A stretch of DNA of 6,714 bases from Rubripirellula sp. (GCA_029287555.1 JARFQX010000183.1:1-6714); one strand, 5' to 3'. Counted from the first letter of the stretch, positions 1 to 6,386 are shown. Translations and numbers: made by a program. Notes: generated by a model not told the origin, from the sequence alone.

Positions 1-314
1 TCCACGGGCTGATCGATTTCGAGATCAGCGACGAAGAATCCGGAAATGTGCTCGACCAGTCGGTCAAGCATCCTGAGCAGTACGGTCGGCACCAACTGAC
101 GCCGCTTCGCGCCGGTCAGATTTCCATTCACAGCGATCTGCTCGTCCACGGTTCGGCTCCGAACAATAGTGACCGACGGCGCTGCGGATTGACCCTTCGG
201 TATTGTCCCGGTGATGTCTTGGCTTACCTTGGCTGGAATCAAAAAGGCGTCGTTGTCTCGGGAACCGCCGACCGCGAACGATGGCCTGGCGCGCCCAAAC
301 CGACGACTCCCTGA
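1..314 (+). CDS. Phytanoyl-CoA dioxygenase (PhyH) family protein, 3' end only
   Basis: The reading frame is open from the window edge (first whole codon at 3) to TGA at 312-314, giving 103 C-terminal residues; the start lies outside. The PhyH family uses Fe(II) and 2-oxoglutarate to hydroxylate small substrates. Seen: the stretch HSDLLVHGSAPNNS followed by RRRCGLTLRY. In human PHYH the distal iron-binding His and the 2-oxoglutarate-binding Arg are 11 residues apart (His264/Arg275 from memory); here His49 and Arg60 of the visible part have the same spacing, and the surrounding HGS-P-N-S pattern fits. The proximal HxD iron-binding motif would be upstream and cannot be checked. The tail after LRY (about 36 residues, ending PGAPKPTTP) looks loosely structured. 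The substrate cannot be inferred. The family call is firm, the specific function unknown. Confidence 0.85.
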   Translation, partial: HGLIDFEISDEESGNVLDQSVKHPEQYGRHQLTPLRAGQISIHSDLLVHGSAPNNSDRRRCGLTLRYCPGDVLAYLGWNQKGVVVSGTADRERWPGAPKPTTP

Positions 315-315
315 G

Positions 316-337
316 CGGCCCCGCCCCCCGGGGGCCG
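316..337 (+). terminator. Possible GC-rich terminator hairpin after the PhyH-like gene
   Basis: CGGCCCC (316-322) pairs perfectly with GGGGCCG (331-337) around an 8-base loop, beginning two bases after the TGA stop. Position and stem strength suit a transcription stop. No T-run follows (the next bases are AAACTTTCGGG), so it is not a canonical intrinsic terminator and may only protect the 3' end of the transcript. Confidence 0.3.
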
Positions 338-362
338 AAACTTTCGGGAGCCGAAACTTTCG
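334..362. repeat. Two tandem 13-base palindromic units, GCCGAAACTTTCG
   Basis: GCCGAAACTTTCG occurs at 334-346 and again at 350-362, a period of 16. Each copy contains the inverted repeat CGAAA-C-TTTCG. The pair lies 117 bases before the metF start, in the 164-base gap between the PhyH-like gene and metF. Two spaced palindromes could be a repressor or activator binding site for metF, but nothing else supports this and no regulator is known for the sequence. I see no clear sigma-70 promoter between here and 478. Confidence 0.4.
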
Positions 363-468
363 CGACGTTGGCCGCCTGGGACTCAATCCCGGGGACCCGT
401 CGCGGCTCGTGCCGTTCCTAACGTCGCACGGCTTTCACTTTAACTGATTCGGTTTTGCAAACTCCTAC

Positions 469-473
469 AGGAG
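469..473 (+). promoter_or_regulatory. Ribosome binding site of metF
   Basis: AGGAG sits 5 bases before the ATG at 479-481. This decides the start: the frame is open further upstream to a TTG at 455, which would add eight residues (MQTPTGDG) but would place this Shine-Dalgarno inside the coding region. Confidence 0.75.
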
Positions 474-478
474 ACGGA

Positions 479-1336
479 ATGAGTCTCGCATCTCACTATG
501 CGACATCCCGCTGCGCGATTTCCTTTGAGCTTTTTCCACCCAAGACTCAAGCGGGAATCGAGGCGCTATGCGAGAACGTTCGTCGCCTCTGCGAATTTGA
601 ACCCAGTTTTTTTACCTGCACCTATGGCGCCGGTGGATCGACTCAAGGGACCACGCTCGATGTTCTCAGCAAAGTGCGCGAGATCACCCACTTACCCGTC
701 GCGTCGCATCTAACTTGCGTCAATGCAACGGTTCAACAGTTAGAGCAATACTTGGCCAAAGCCGAGGAGCAGGGCACCGACTACATCGTGGCGCTCCGCG
801 GGGATCCGCCGAAAGGAAGCACACATTTTGAAGCGGTCGAGGGTGGACTGTGCTACGCCAATGAGTTGGTGGAACTGATTCGTGCCCATTACCCACGGTT
901 CGGAATCGCCGTGGCGGGCTATCCCGAAGTTCACCAAGAAGCAGCAGACGCAAAAACCGATCTGCAGAATCTGAAGCGAAAGGTGGATGCGGGAGCCGAT
1001 ATCGTGATCACCCAACTCTTCTACGATAATACGGACTTCTATCGGTTCCGTGACCAGTGTGTCGCTGCGGGCATTGAGGTTCCCATCGTCCCGGGCATCC
1101 TGCCGGTAACGAATTTCAAGCAAGCGCTGCGGATTGCGACGATGTGCAAGGCACGGATTCCGAAGAAGTTGGAAGAAGCGATGAACCGCTGTGAGGATGT
1201 CGACAGCCAATTTGAGGTCGGCGTCGCGCATGCGCGGAATCAGATTGTCGACCTGATGGCGCAGGGCGTGCCCGGCATCCACTATTACGTGCTGAATAAG
1301 AGCGAGGCCGCAGCAGCACTGCTCGCCGGTTTATAG
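479..1336 (+). CDS. metF: Methylenetetrahydrofolate reductase (MetF)
   Basis: MetF reduces 5,10-methylenetetrahydrofolate to 5-methyltetrahydrofolate, the methyl donor for methionine synthesis; it is a cytosolic FAD-binding TIM barrel. The protein is 285 residues, close to the E. coli enzyme (296), and appears complete. Family landmarks in order: SFELFPPKT near 15-23 with Glu17, matching catalytic Glu28 of E. coli; FTCTYGAGGSTQGTT at 45-59; ASHLTCV at 75-81; ALRGDPP at 105-111 with Asp109, matching flavin-modulating Asp120; GIAVAGYPEVHQEA at 142-155; QLFYDN at 179-184; VPGILPV at 204-210. The Glu-to-Asp spacing, 92 residues, equals that of E. coli. The ATG is preceded by a good ribosome binding site. 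The gene appears monocistronic: the gene upstream ends 164 bases away and the next gene is convergent. No SAM- or SAH-riboswitch pattern was recognised in its leader. The symbol is secure from sequence motifs alone. Confidence 0.97.
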   Translation: MSLASHYATSRCAISFELFPPKTQAGIEALCENVRRLCEFEPSFFTCTYGAGGSTQGTTLDVLSKVREITHLPVASHLTCVNATVQQLEQYLAKAEEQGTDYIVALRGDPPKGSTHFEAVEGGLCYANELVELIRAHYPRFGIAVAGYPEVHQEAADAKTDLQNLKRKVDAGADIVITQLFYDNTDFYRFRDQCVAAGIEVPIVPGILPVTNFKQALRIATMCKARIPKKLEEAMNRCEDVDSQFEVGVAHARNQIVDLMAQGVPGIHYYVLNKSEAAAALLAGL

Positions 1337-1340
1337 CCGC

Positions 1341-1477
1341 TTTTCTCGTGCTTACTCGTGCTCAGGCCCTTCGCCGGTACTCGTACTCTTACTCGACTCG
1401 GGGGCAGCGCTTGCCGGTTGAGGGAAGATCGAGTGCAAGTCTCTCTATTCGCCTGAGCTCGAGTACAACGAAGAAAA
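1341..1477. repeat. Imperfect palindromic repeat element (element C)
   Basis: The arm 1341-1367 is an imperfect inverted copy of 1451-1477. The best part is TACTCGTGCTCAGGC (1353-1367) against the complement of 1451-1465, 14 of 15 matching; TTTTCT at the outer end also matches. The interior is rich in TACTCG-like motifs (1378-1398) and contains a small hairpin-like GGCAGCGCTTGCC. A separate 5-base stem, CGAAG/CTTCG around AAAAA (1469-1483), lies at the right end, and CTTCGCCGG recurs directly at 1369-1377 and 1479-1487. The element starts four bases after the metF stop. It is more decayed than its two neighbours, so its boundaries are uncertain. Confidence 0.5.
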
Positions 1478-1487
1478 ACTTCGCCGG

Positions 1488-1615
1488 CTAAAGCATTTTC
1501 AAGAATCACATAGTCGCCGATCGCTCCGCCGATCGTAGCTTAACAGCCCAATACGATCGGCGGAGCGATCGGCGACTATCGTTTGCCGCCTACGAGAAAC
1601 TTGAAAATGCTCTAG
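1488..1615. repeat. Nested palindromic repeat (element A), MITE- or REP-like
   Basis: The outer arms, 1488-1503 and 1600-1615, are complementary at 15 of 16 positions and carry AGCATTTTCAAG next to a terminal CTAG/CTAA. The inner arms, 1510-1537 and 1552-1579, are a perfect 28-base inverted repeat around a 14-base loop. Each inner arm holds CGCCGATCG twice (1515-1523 and 1527-1535 on the left), so the stem could pair in shifted registers. The asymmetric spacers (6 and 20 bases) argue against a single simple hairpin. There is no coding potential. A non-autonomous element moved by a transposase encoded elsewhere is an inference. As RNA the inner stem would be very stable and could help end transcription from either convergent gene. 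Confidence 0.8.
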
Positions 1616-1617
1616 GC

Positions 1618-1772
1618 CTAGTGCTTTGTCAAACCTTGGATTTTGGGTGGTCGGGAAAAGGGGTCAGACACCAAAAGCCGGAACGGCCCTTCGGTTGCTT
1701 CGCACTTTTGGTGTCTGACCCCTTTTCCCGGCCACGGTTCAACCCCATTTTTAAAGTCTGACAAAGCACTAG
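1618..1772. repeat. Nested palindromic repeat (element B) with GGGGTCAGACACC stem
   Basis: The outer arms CTAGTGCTTTGTCA (1618-1631) and its exact complement (1759-1772) enclose a perfect 26-base inner inverted repeat, 1652-1677 with 1705-1730, which includes GGGGTCAGACACC and has a 27-base loop. The intermediate spacers differ in length (20 and 28 bases). The left end is two bases from element A, and the junction CTAGGCCTAG (1612-1621) is itself a palindrome. The outer end matches that of element A at 11 of 14 positions (CTAGAGCATTTTCA against CTAGTGCTTTGTCA, using the right end of A), suggesting related families. The right end overlaps the stop codon of the minus-strand gene. From memory, this inner hairpin is dispersed in planctomycete and some other genomes. 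Confidence 0.85.
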
Positions 1773-2701
1773 TTCTTCGTGAGGTCCCAGGCGTCGAGCC
1801 AAGTCGTTTTGCGGTCAACCATATCAAAGTCGTTTTCCAATCGCTCGGCCATGTCGGGCAGGTGGCCCGCGCCATAGAAGACCGCCAACTTCGTCTTGCC
1901 CGCCTCGAGCTCCTCGCGAAGGATCGAAAAGGCTTTTGCGTTGCGTCCTTTGATCAATGTGTTGTCACCGTTGGCATCGTCCATGCCAGCGGTCACCACC
2001 TCGATGTCGACCAATTGCCGAGCCATTGCCTGTTTCATCCGCTTGGGACGGTCATCGCTGAACAGAGCCAGCAACAATCCGGCGTCGCCACCCGTGGCGG
2101 CCGACGAAGCCAACCCCGCGCCCATCATTCGGGCAAACATCTTGAACAGGCTGTCTCCTCGCCTTTCCAGATCCTCGGCAAATTCAGCCGGGCTCATGTC
2201 CGCGTGACGAAAATTGTCTGCCATGTAGTCGATCTTCTCGAGTTGATACTCCAGGTTCAACATGTCCTTCATGCCCGATTGCATCGAAGCGAGGATCGAT
2301 CGCCGCTTCTCCAAGTCCTCGGGTTTGATTCGTGTTCCATCGGGAGCGACCAGCTCGTAAAGCACCGAATCGTATTTCGCGAGCCGAAGGTTGAGGTCCT
2401 GATAGTACGCTTCCTGGCCGATGTGGACGACTCCCACTAAGTCAACGATGCGTCCCTCAAATTCGCTGTCTTTCTTGCCGCGATAGCGGACGATGGCGGT
2501 CTGCAGCGACTTGGGTTGGCCTGCTTCCTCGTGCACGCGGACGTAAAGCGGTTCGGCATCCTCTCCCTGATCCCCGACTTGGGCATCTCCAGTGTCAGAG
2601 CGTTTGACCTTGGGCTCTGCCTCCGCCGTCGCGGTCTGGGCCACGGCACGGGCGGCGTGAAGGGTAAAAGCCAGCGTCAAAAAAAGAAGAAACCAACGCA
2701 T
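1769..2701 (-). CDS. TraB/GumN (TIKI)-like protein with signal peptide
   Basis: The product has 310 residues. The start is set at ATG 2701: it opens a clear signal peptide, MRWFLLFLTLAFTLHAARAVA, with an A-V-A cleavage site after residue 21, whereas the frame upstream to 2827 encodes an Arg/Pro-rich stretch unlike a protein start. The mature protein is therefore probably exported. Residues about 85-285 resemble the TraB/PrgY/GumN family: LVGVVHIG with a GxxH motif (His93), YELV with Glu116, and YGAGHLPDM with a second GxxH (His280). Paired GxxH motifs and the Glu are the metal-site hallmarks of this fold; animal TIKI members are metalloproteases, but bacterial members are mostly uncharacterised, so proteolysis is only possible. 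Residues 22-50 are acidic and low-complexity. The TAG stop lies in the terminal arm of a repeat element. A weak GAGAG-type ribosome site lies at about 2708-2714. It follows fliS in the same direction, with no evident flagellar role. Confidence 0.8.
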   Translation of the reverse strand: MRWFLLFLTLAFTLHAARAVAQTATAEAEPKVKRSDTGDAQVGDQGEDAEPLYVRVHEEAGQPKSLQTAIVRYRGKKDSEFEGRIVDLVGVVHIGQEAYYQDLNLRLAKYDSVLYELVAPDGTRIKPEDLEKRRSILASMQSGMKDMLNLEYQLEKIDYMADNFRHADMSPAEFAEDLERRGDSLFKMFARMMGAGLASSAATGGDAGLLLALFSDDRPKRMKQAMARQLVDIEVVTAGMDDANGDNTLIKGRNAKAFSILREELEAGKTKLAVFYGAGHLPDMAERLENDFDMVDRKTTWLDAWDLTKN

Positions 2702-2738
2702 CTCGAGACTCTCTCGCGGGAATTTGAAGCACCCGGTA

Positions 2739-2767
2739 AGGATAGCGCTTCCACCCCCTGGTGGCAA
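2739..2767 (-). promoter_or_regulatory. Candidate sigma-70-type promoter for the TraB-like gene
   Basis: On the minus strand TTGCCA (2767-2762, five of six to TTGACA) is followed after 17 bases by TATCCT (2744-2739, four of six to TATAAT). Transcription would begin near 2732, about 30 bases before the ATG. The spacer includes most of a small CCACC/GGTGG hairpin (2751-2764). Found by eye in a 147-base gap, so chance is possible, but it would let the gene be expressed independently of fliS. Confidence 0.35.
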
Positions 2768-2848
2768 CTCAATCCTCTGCGATCGACTCTCGCGCCGCGG
2801 CCGTTTCCATCTCAGCCGGGCCTGCAAAATCGTTCGTTTCGGGGCAAT

Positions 2849-3328
2849 CTACCCCTCCAGATCGAGTCGGCTGGGTAACGGCGCGGATCGTTGGGGATCG
2901 TCTTTTTGCGACTGCCGAGCGGCATCTTGGGCACAGACCATTCGCCAGGTCTCGGCCTCCGCTTCCAATACCATCCGGATTTCGTCGATCCCATCGGAGT
3001 CGCTCTGCTGCTCGGCCACCAGCAGGTGCTGGATCAGAAAAACGTACAGATCCGCGACCTGCCGGCCGAGACGGTTCTCCGTGTCCGTGCCGCCTCGGAC
3101 TCCTCGAAGCAATTCCGTCAGCAGTTCCAGCAAGCGAAGCGACGAGGCGTTGACGCCGGCTTCCCGGCCCGCCCGCCAGTTCCCCGCAAGCCCCTGCGCT
3201 ACCTCGACGGACCGCTCGATCAGCATCAAACGCAATCGAGCCGGCGAGGCGGTCTCGATGGTGGCTCGCAGGTAATGGTGACCGGCCGACAGAGTCCCAC
3301 TTGCTGGCGGATCAGGGTCTTGCGGCAT
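2849..3328 (-). CDS. fliS: Flagellar export chaperone FliS-like protein
   Basis: FliS binds the C-terminus of flagellin in the cytosol, keeps it from polymerising early and delivers it to the flagellar export gate. The product has 159 residues, somewhat longer than the usual 120-135. Seen: YLRATIETASPARLRLMLIERSVE at 19-42 matches the FliS N-terminal helix pattern (Y-L-TASP-L-LMLYDGAI); LLELLTELLRG at 66-76; NRLGRQVADLYVFLIQHLL at 85-103, where the family has N-L-LYDYL; and a final helix ending ETWRM at 126-130. The rest is a charged tail (about 131-159). The expected Tyr of LMLYDG is Ile37 here, so the family match is recognisable but divergent. The frame is open to a TTG at 3370, but a Shine-Dalgarno points to ATG 3328 (ATG 3331 is the alternative). 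It lies 65 bases after fliD, the usual order, which strengthens the call. Confidence 0.85.
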   Translation of the reverse strand: MPQDPDPPASGTLSAGHHYLRATIETASPARLRLMLIERSVEVAQGLAGNWRAGREAGVNASSLRLLELLTELLRGVRGGTDTENRLGRQVADLYVFLIQHLLVAEQQSDSDGIDEIRMVLEAEAETWRMVCAQDAARQSQKDDPQRSAPLPSRLDLEG

Positions 3329-3334
3329 CATCCA

Positions 3335-3339
3335 TCCTT
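3335..3339 (-). promoter_or_regulatory. Ribosome binding site of fliS
   Basis: On the minus strand AAGGA is followed by 6 bases and then ATG 3328-3326, or by 3 bases and ATG 3331-3329. The tandem ATGATG makes the exact start ambiguous by one codon; the longer spacing favours 3328. No such motif precedes the TTG at 3370. Confidence 0.6.
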
Positions 3340-3393
3340 GGTGTTGTCGGTAGCTGCTGACACGCTTCAATTTGTGGCAGCTACTGAAGTGGA

Positions 3394-6150
3394 TTACGTC
3401 GGGATCGAGATCGGACGAATTTGCTCAAGGGCTGCCTGGTTGTTTTGGATCCGCGCGATGGCTTCTTCGGTCGCATAGAATTGTCGCAGCAAACGTTCTC
3501 GCTCCCTTTCCAGTCGCGTATTCAGCGATTCGATCCGCGTGTTGTTGAATTCGATTTGCGCCGACAGTGTTTCACCGCGATTGAGCAGCATGCCGTTTTC
3601 GACGCCAGCCAATCGTTCGCCGAGGTTGCTGAGGCGATCGGAGAGTCCGGTTTGCTCACTCGTGAAGAAAGTCTCGACATCGTCTGGATTGCTCGCCAAA
3701 GCTTCGGTGAATTTCTGCTCGTCAAGATCGAGGCCTCCCGTTTCCGTCAGGCTTAGACCCACTTGGCCCAGCGAAGCGAATTCGCCTGCGCCACTGATTC
3801 GTCCCGACAGCAGACGCGAATATCCGTTTCGAATTCTCAACGCCTCGCTCGAGCCAAATAGCAGGCCGACCTCTTCGCTGTCGGGATTGAAGAAGGTTAA
3901 GGCATCAAGCTTTTCCATCAGCTTGTTGTATTGATCCACGAATGCTTTCGCGGCCGACACGGCCGCCTCGGGATCGTCGGCGACCGTGATGGTGATCGGT
4001 GATTCGGAAAGCTGCTTCAGAGTCAGTGTCAGTCCGGATAGCTCTTCGGTTGCCGCAGCCGGGCCGACGAGTGCCAACACCAGATTGCCCGAAACGGTCT
4101 CTTGGGAGGCCGTCCCGGCAATCCCCAGGCTGGACGCGGTCGTTCCCTTTCCGGTGTCGACGATTTCTAACCTCCCAGCTCCACCGGCCGTATCCACCAC
4201 GGCGATCCCGGTGCCCTCGTCGTTGATCGAGGCTCGCACGCCGATTCCCAAGTCGTTCATGGCGCCGACGAGCTCTCCGACCGTCTCGATACGGTCCACC
4301 GAGAGATTGATCGCGCTGACGGCGCCGGAGCTATCGGTGATGGTGAAGCTGCCGCGACCGGCACCCGATGCAATCTCGTCCAATCGTGTCGATTCGGAAA
4401 TCGCTTCGGACCGCGCGCCGGCGATCTCGAACACGCCATCGGGCGACGTAAGAATACGTTCCGTCGCCCCATCGGTCGATACGGCGATCAAGGCGTCTTG
4501 GCCGCGGAGTTCGGTTCGAAGATCGAGTTCGAATCCGGTGGTGTTGATCGCCACGCGCCCCCCGGTCCCGCCCTTCAAGCTACGCAATCGCAGCGAGAAC
4601 GTCCCGTCTTCGTTCGGCTCGATTGCTGCTTCGGCGTAACGCCCAAGGCGGTTGATCTTGCCAGCGAGCGAATCGAGCGTGTCGGTCTCGTCCACTTCAA
4701 TCCGCGCCGCCTGCGTTCCAACCATCGCCATCACTTCGGAATCGCCCACGACTTGCCGTCGAGCGCGGCCGGCGATGCCAAGTTTCTCCGCCGTCGTTCC
4801 GCTGCCGGTATCTTCGATGATCATCGTCTCGGTGCCGCCAGCGGTATCGACCACCGAGATACCGTCGCCCGCGTCATTCAATTGGGCCCTCACGCCAATG
4901 CCAAGATTGTTGATCACTTCGATCAACTCGCCGACGGTTGTCGCACCTTCGACCGCCAGATTGACGGCGCCTACCGCCCCGGCGCTATCGCGAATCGTAA
5001 AGCTGCCGACCGGGATGCCATCGCCCTGGTTGAGATAGCGCAGGGGCGTTTCGGCGGTGACACTTTGGCGGTTCAAATTCGTGCCAACGATGATGTCGTC
5101 GGCGGTGGACCTATTCAATCCAATGGCCTCGGCCGTTCCATCGGTTGAAGCGATCGTCACCGCGCCGCTGCCCCCCGAGACGTCACGGAGACGCAGCCCG
5201 TTCCTTGCTTCGTTCAAGCCGACGATCAGGTCCAGACCGGCTCGGTCAATGGCGTCAATGATATCGCTAGTCGTCGTGGCGGCCGACAGGTCAACCACCG
5301 CGCTACTGCCATCCGAGAGCGTGATCGCCAAGGTGCCCAGCGGTCCAATTCCCTCGCCGCCGTTGAGTTCGGACAAGGGAACTCCGCGCAGCGTTGCCGC
5401 GCTGTCGGAGAGTTCGATCGGCGACCCCGTGGCGGCGGCGCTAGCCGTATTGATCCCCCACAAGCCCAGGTCGGCGAGGGTCTCTCCCTCACTCAACTGC
5501 TCGACCTTGAGGTTGGAAACCGTGCCTCCCGATTCGTCGATCAAAGTGATTGCATTTCCCTTCGTGGTTGCCCGCACGTCAACCGACGCCGCATTGATTT
5601 TCGCGATCACATCGTCGACGGTCCTCGCTTCGGTGAGATCGACGTCGGACGAGCGACCGCTTCGATCGGTCAAGCGGATCACGCCCGGCTCGACACCGCG
5701 GCCGTCATTGAGCGAAGCGAGTTGGGCCGAAACGTCGATGAATCCGCCCGACGGAGCGATCGTCATCGTTCCTGAGTAACCCAGTGGCTGGTCGGTTGCC
5801 GCGAAACGCTCAAGCGAGCGGACCCGGTGCGTGGCTGCGGTGCGCAGCGTCCGCAACTGATGCGTGCCAGCGGTGGATGATTTACCCGCCTCGACGAAGA
5901 CCGCGTCGCTATCGGACGACTCTGCTTTGGTTGAACGAAACTGCGACGGGCTTGCCAGTTGCTTGCCGGCCAGTTGGACACCGATCACCAGCGCGGTCAA
6001 CTCGGCGATCGCTTGCTGTTCTTGCTGCAATAACTCGGTCCGCGCGACCAACCGGTCACGAGGCTGGCCGCTGATCGCAATCAGCTGGTCGACGGTGCCG
6101 AAGATATCGGTCCCGGTAATCAAACCAAGGGATGATTGAATGCGACCCAT
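3394..6150 (-). CDS. fliD: Flagellar filament cap protein FliD (HAP2), enlarged
   Basis: FliD is exported through the flagellum and forms the cap under which flagellin polymerises. The product has 918 residues against about 450-700 in most bacteria. The FliD N-terminal domain spans about 1-105 (GLITGTDIFGTVDQLIA; a helix near 30-65; SSTAGTHQLRTLRTA at 91-105). The centre is expanded with flagellin-IN-like modules at about 155-230, 270-345, 382-461 and 600-679, around a more typical FliD middle segment at about 475-565 (DTLDSLAGKINRLG). The C-terminal domain runs from about 700 (AAVSAAKAFVDQYNKLMEKL; LGQVGLSLTETGGLDLDEQKF; EQTGLSDRLSNLGERL) to a coiled coil rich in R/E/L at about 862-910. No cysteine is present, as is common for exported flagellar proteins. 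The start at ATG 6150 gives the family-like N-terminus MGRIQSSLG; the frame extends to a TTG at 6195, adding a charged stretch that looks untranslated. fliS follows 65 bases downstream. Confidence 0.93.
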   Translation of the reverse strand: MGRIQSSLGLITGTDIFGTVDQLIAISGQPRDRLVARTELLQQEQQAIAELTALVIGVQLAGKQLASPSQFRSTKAESSDSDAVFVEAGKSSTAGTHQLRTLRTAATHRVRSLERFAATDQPLGYSGTMTIAPSGGFIDVSAQLASLNDGRGVEPGVIRLTDRSGRSSDVDLTEARTVDDVIAKINAASVDVRATTKGNAITLIDESGGTVSNLKVEQLSEGETLADLGLWGINTASAAATGSPIELSDSAATLRGVPLSELNGGEGIGPLGTLAITLSDGSSAVVDLSAATTTSDIIDAIDRAGLDLIVGLNEARNGLRLRDVSGGSGAVTIASTDGTAEAIGLNRSTADDIIVGTNLNRQSVTAETPLRYLNQGDGIPVGSFTIRDSAGAVGAVNLAVEGATTVGELIEVINNLGIGVRAQLNDAGDGISVVDTAGGTETMIIEDTGSGTTAEKLGIAGRARRQVVGDSEVMAMVGTQAARIEVDETDTLDSLAGKINRLGRYAEAAIEPNEDGTFSLRLRSLKGGTGGRVAINTTGFELDLRTELRGQDALIAVSTDGATERILTSPDGVFEIAGARSEAISESTRLDEIASGAGRGSFTITDSSGAVSAINLSVDRIETVGELVGAMNDLGIGVRASINDEGTGIAVVDTAGGAGRLEIVDTGKGTTASSLGIAGTASQETVSGNLVLALVGPAAATEELSGLTLTLKQLSESPITITVADDPEAAVSAAKAFVDQYNKLMEKLDALTFFNPDSEEVGLLFGSSEALRIRNGYSRLLSGRISGAGEFASLGQVGLSLTETGGLDLDEQKFTEALASNPDDVETFFTSEQTGLSDRLSNLGERLAGVENGMLLNRGETLSAQIEFNNTRIESLNTRLERERERLLRQFYATEEAIARIQNNQAALEQIRPISIPT
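4114..4353 (-). repeat. Second copy of an 80-residue flagellin-IN module inside fliD
   Basis: This encodes FliD residues 600-679, starting GSFTITDSSGAV and ending TTASSLGIAG. Aligned without gaps to the copy at 4768-5007 it is identical at 52 of 80 residues (65%, counted by hand). Strongly conserved blocks are NDLGIGVRA, VVDTAGG and the DTG-GTTA-LGIAG ending. The identity is far higher than between other modules of the protein, which indicates a recent internal duplication. Confidence 0.9.
4768..5007 (-). repeat. First copy of the 80-residue flagellin-IN module inside fliD
   Basis: This encodes FliD residues 382-461, starting GSFTIRDSAGAV and ending TTAEKLGIAG. It is the partner of the copy at 4114-4353, with about 138 residues of the FliD middle region between them, so the copies are not adjacent. 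The core resembles Flagellin_IN (VNLAVEGATTVGELIEVIN-NLGIGVRA), a motif found as insertions in hook-associated proteins and flagellins. Confidence 0.9.
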
Positions 6151-6230
6151 GATTCTTTCGGAGTCTGCCTCCTTTTCTCCACTCCTTTTTTCCAACTCTT
6201 TGACGGCCGCTCGTGGGCCGCTGGCCGTAA
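6151..6230 (-). promoter_or_regulatory. fliD leader, with a distant Shine-Dalgarno-like AAAAGGAGG
   Basis: The only non-repeat DNA directly before fliD. On the minus strand AAAAGGAGG (6176-6168) is a near-perfect Shine-Dalgarno, but it ends 17 bases before the ATG at 6150, and no ATG, GTG or TTG lies in the fliD frame between them. A weak GAAAG at 6159-6155 is better placed. I recognised no sigma-28 or sigma-54 promoter here; GGCCG-rich sequence fills 6203-6228. Confidence 0.4.
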
Positions 6231-6349
6231 CGGCTTGTTGATCTAATCGAAACCCGACGCGTCTGCGAGGAACGGACCCGCCGTTAATCGCCAGTAAGGG
6301 CTTCCTCGCTGACGCGTCGGGTTACGATCGGTATTAAATCGACAGGCTG
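6231..6349. repeat. ACGCGT-centred palindromic repeat element (E1)
   Basis: The outer arms CGGCTTGTTGATCTAAT (6231-6247) and the complement of 6333-6349 match at 13 of 17 positions. The inner arms, 6251-6272 and 6302-6323, are complementary at 21 of 22 and follow the pattern AACCCGACGCGTNNGCGAGG. The loop is 6273-6301. The left 44 bases (6231-6274) recur directly at 6387-6430 with 41 of 44 matching, so E1 and E2 are copies of one family. From memory this ACGCGT/GCGAGG repeat is scattered through Rhodopirellula-type genomes. Noncoding. Confidence 0.85.
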
Positions 6350-6358
6350 GTAAGGCCT

Positions 6359-6377
6359 CGGGCAAGACCGTTGCCCG
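6359..6377. repeat. Short perfect hairpin between the two ACGCGT elements
   Basis: CGGGCAA (6359-6365) pairs with TTGCCCG (6371-6377) around GACCG. It sits in the 37-base gap between E1 and E2. There is no T-run on either side and no nearby gene end, so a terminator role is not supported. Confidence 0.4.
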
Positions 6378-6386
6378 GCCGCTCAC

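Noticed and set aside
740..1282. Minus-strand open frame of 180 codons opposite metF
   Set aside because: It is fully overlapped by metF, which has near-complete family motif coverage; the antisense product resembles no family.
1510..1579. Classical intrinsic terminator for metF or the TraB-like gene
   Set aside because: The stem is strong, but neither strand has a T-run right after it, and it is part of a larger repeat element; a terminating effect is possible but not shown.
1643..2440. Plus-strand open frame of 265 codons running from repeat element B across the TraB-like gene
   Set aside because: It begins inside a palindromic repeat and runs antisense to a gene with a signal peptide and GxxH motifs; no domain is recognisable.
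5057..5779. Long plus-strand open frame (240 codons) opposite fliD, and similar frames at 3986-4639 and 4498-5148
   Set aside because: They are mirror frames of a GC-biased gene whose minus-strand product shows clear FliD domains; the products are rich in Ser/Pro/Arg/Thr and match no family I recognise.
1769..6150. A new system formed by fliD, fliS and the TraB-like gene
   Set aside because: fliD-fliS is the ordinary flagellar pair; the third gene has a 147-base gap and a plausible promoter of its own, so adjacency alone does not support a shared function.
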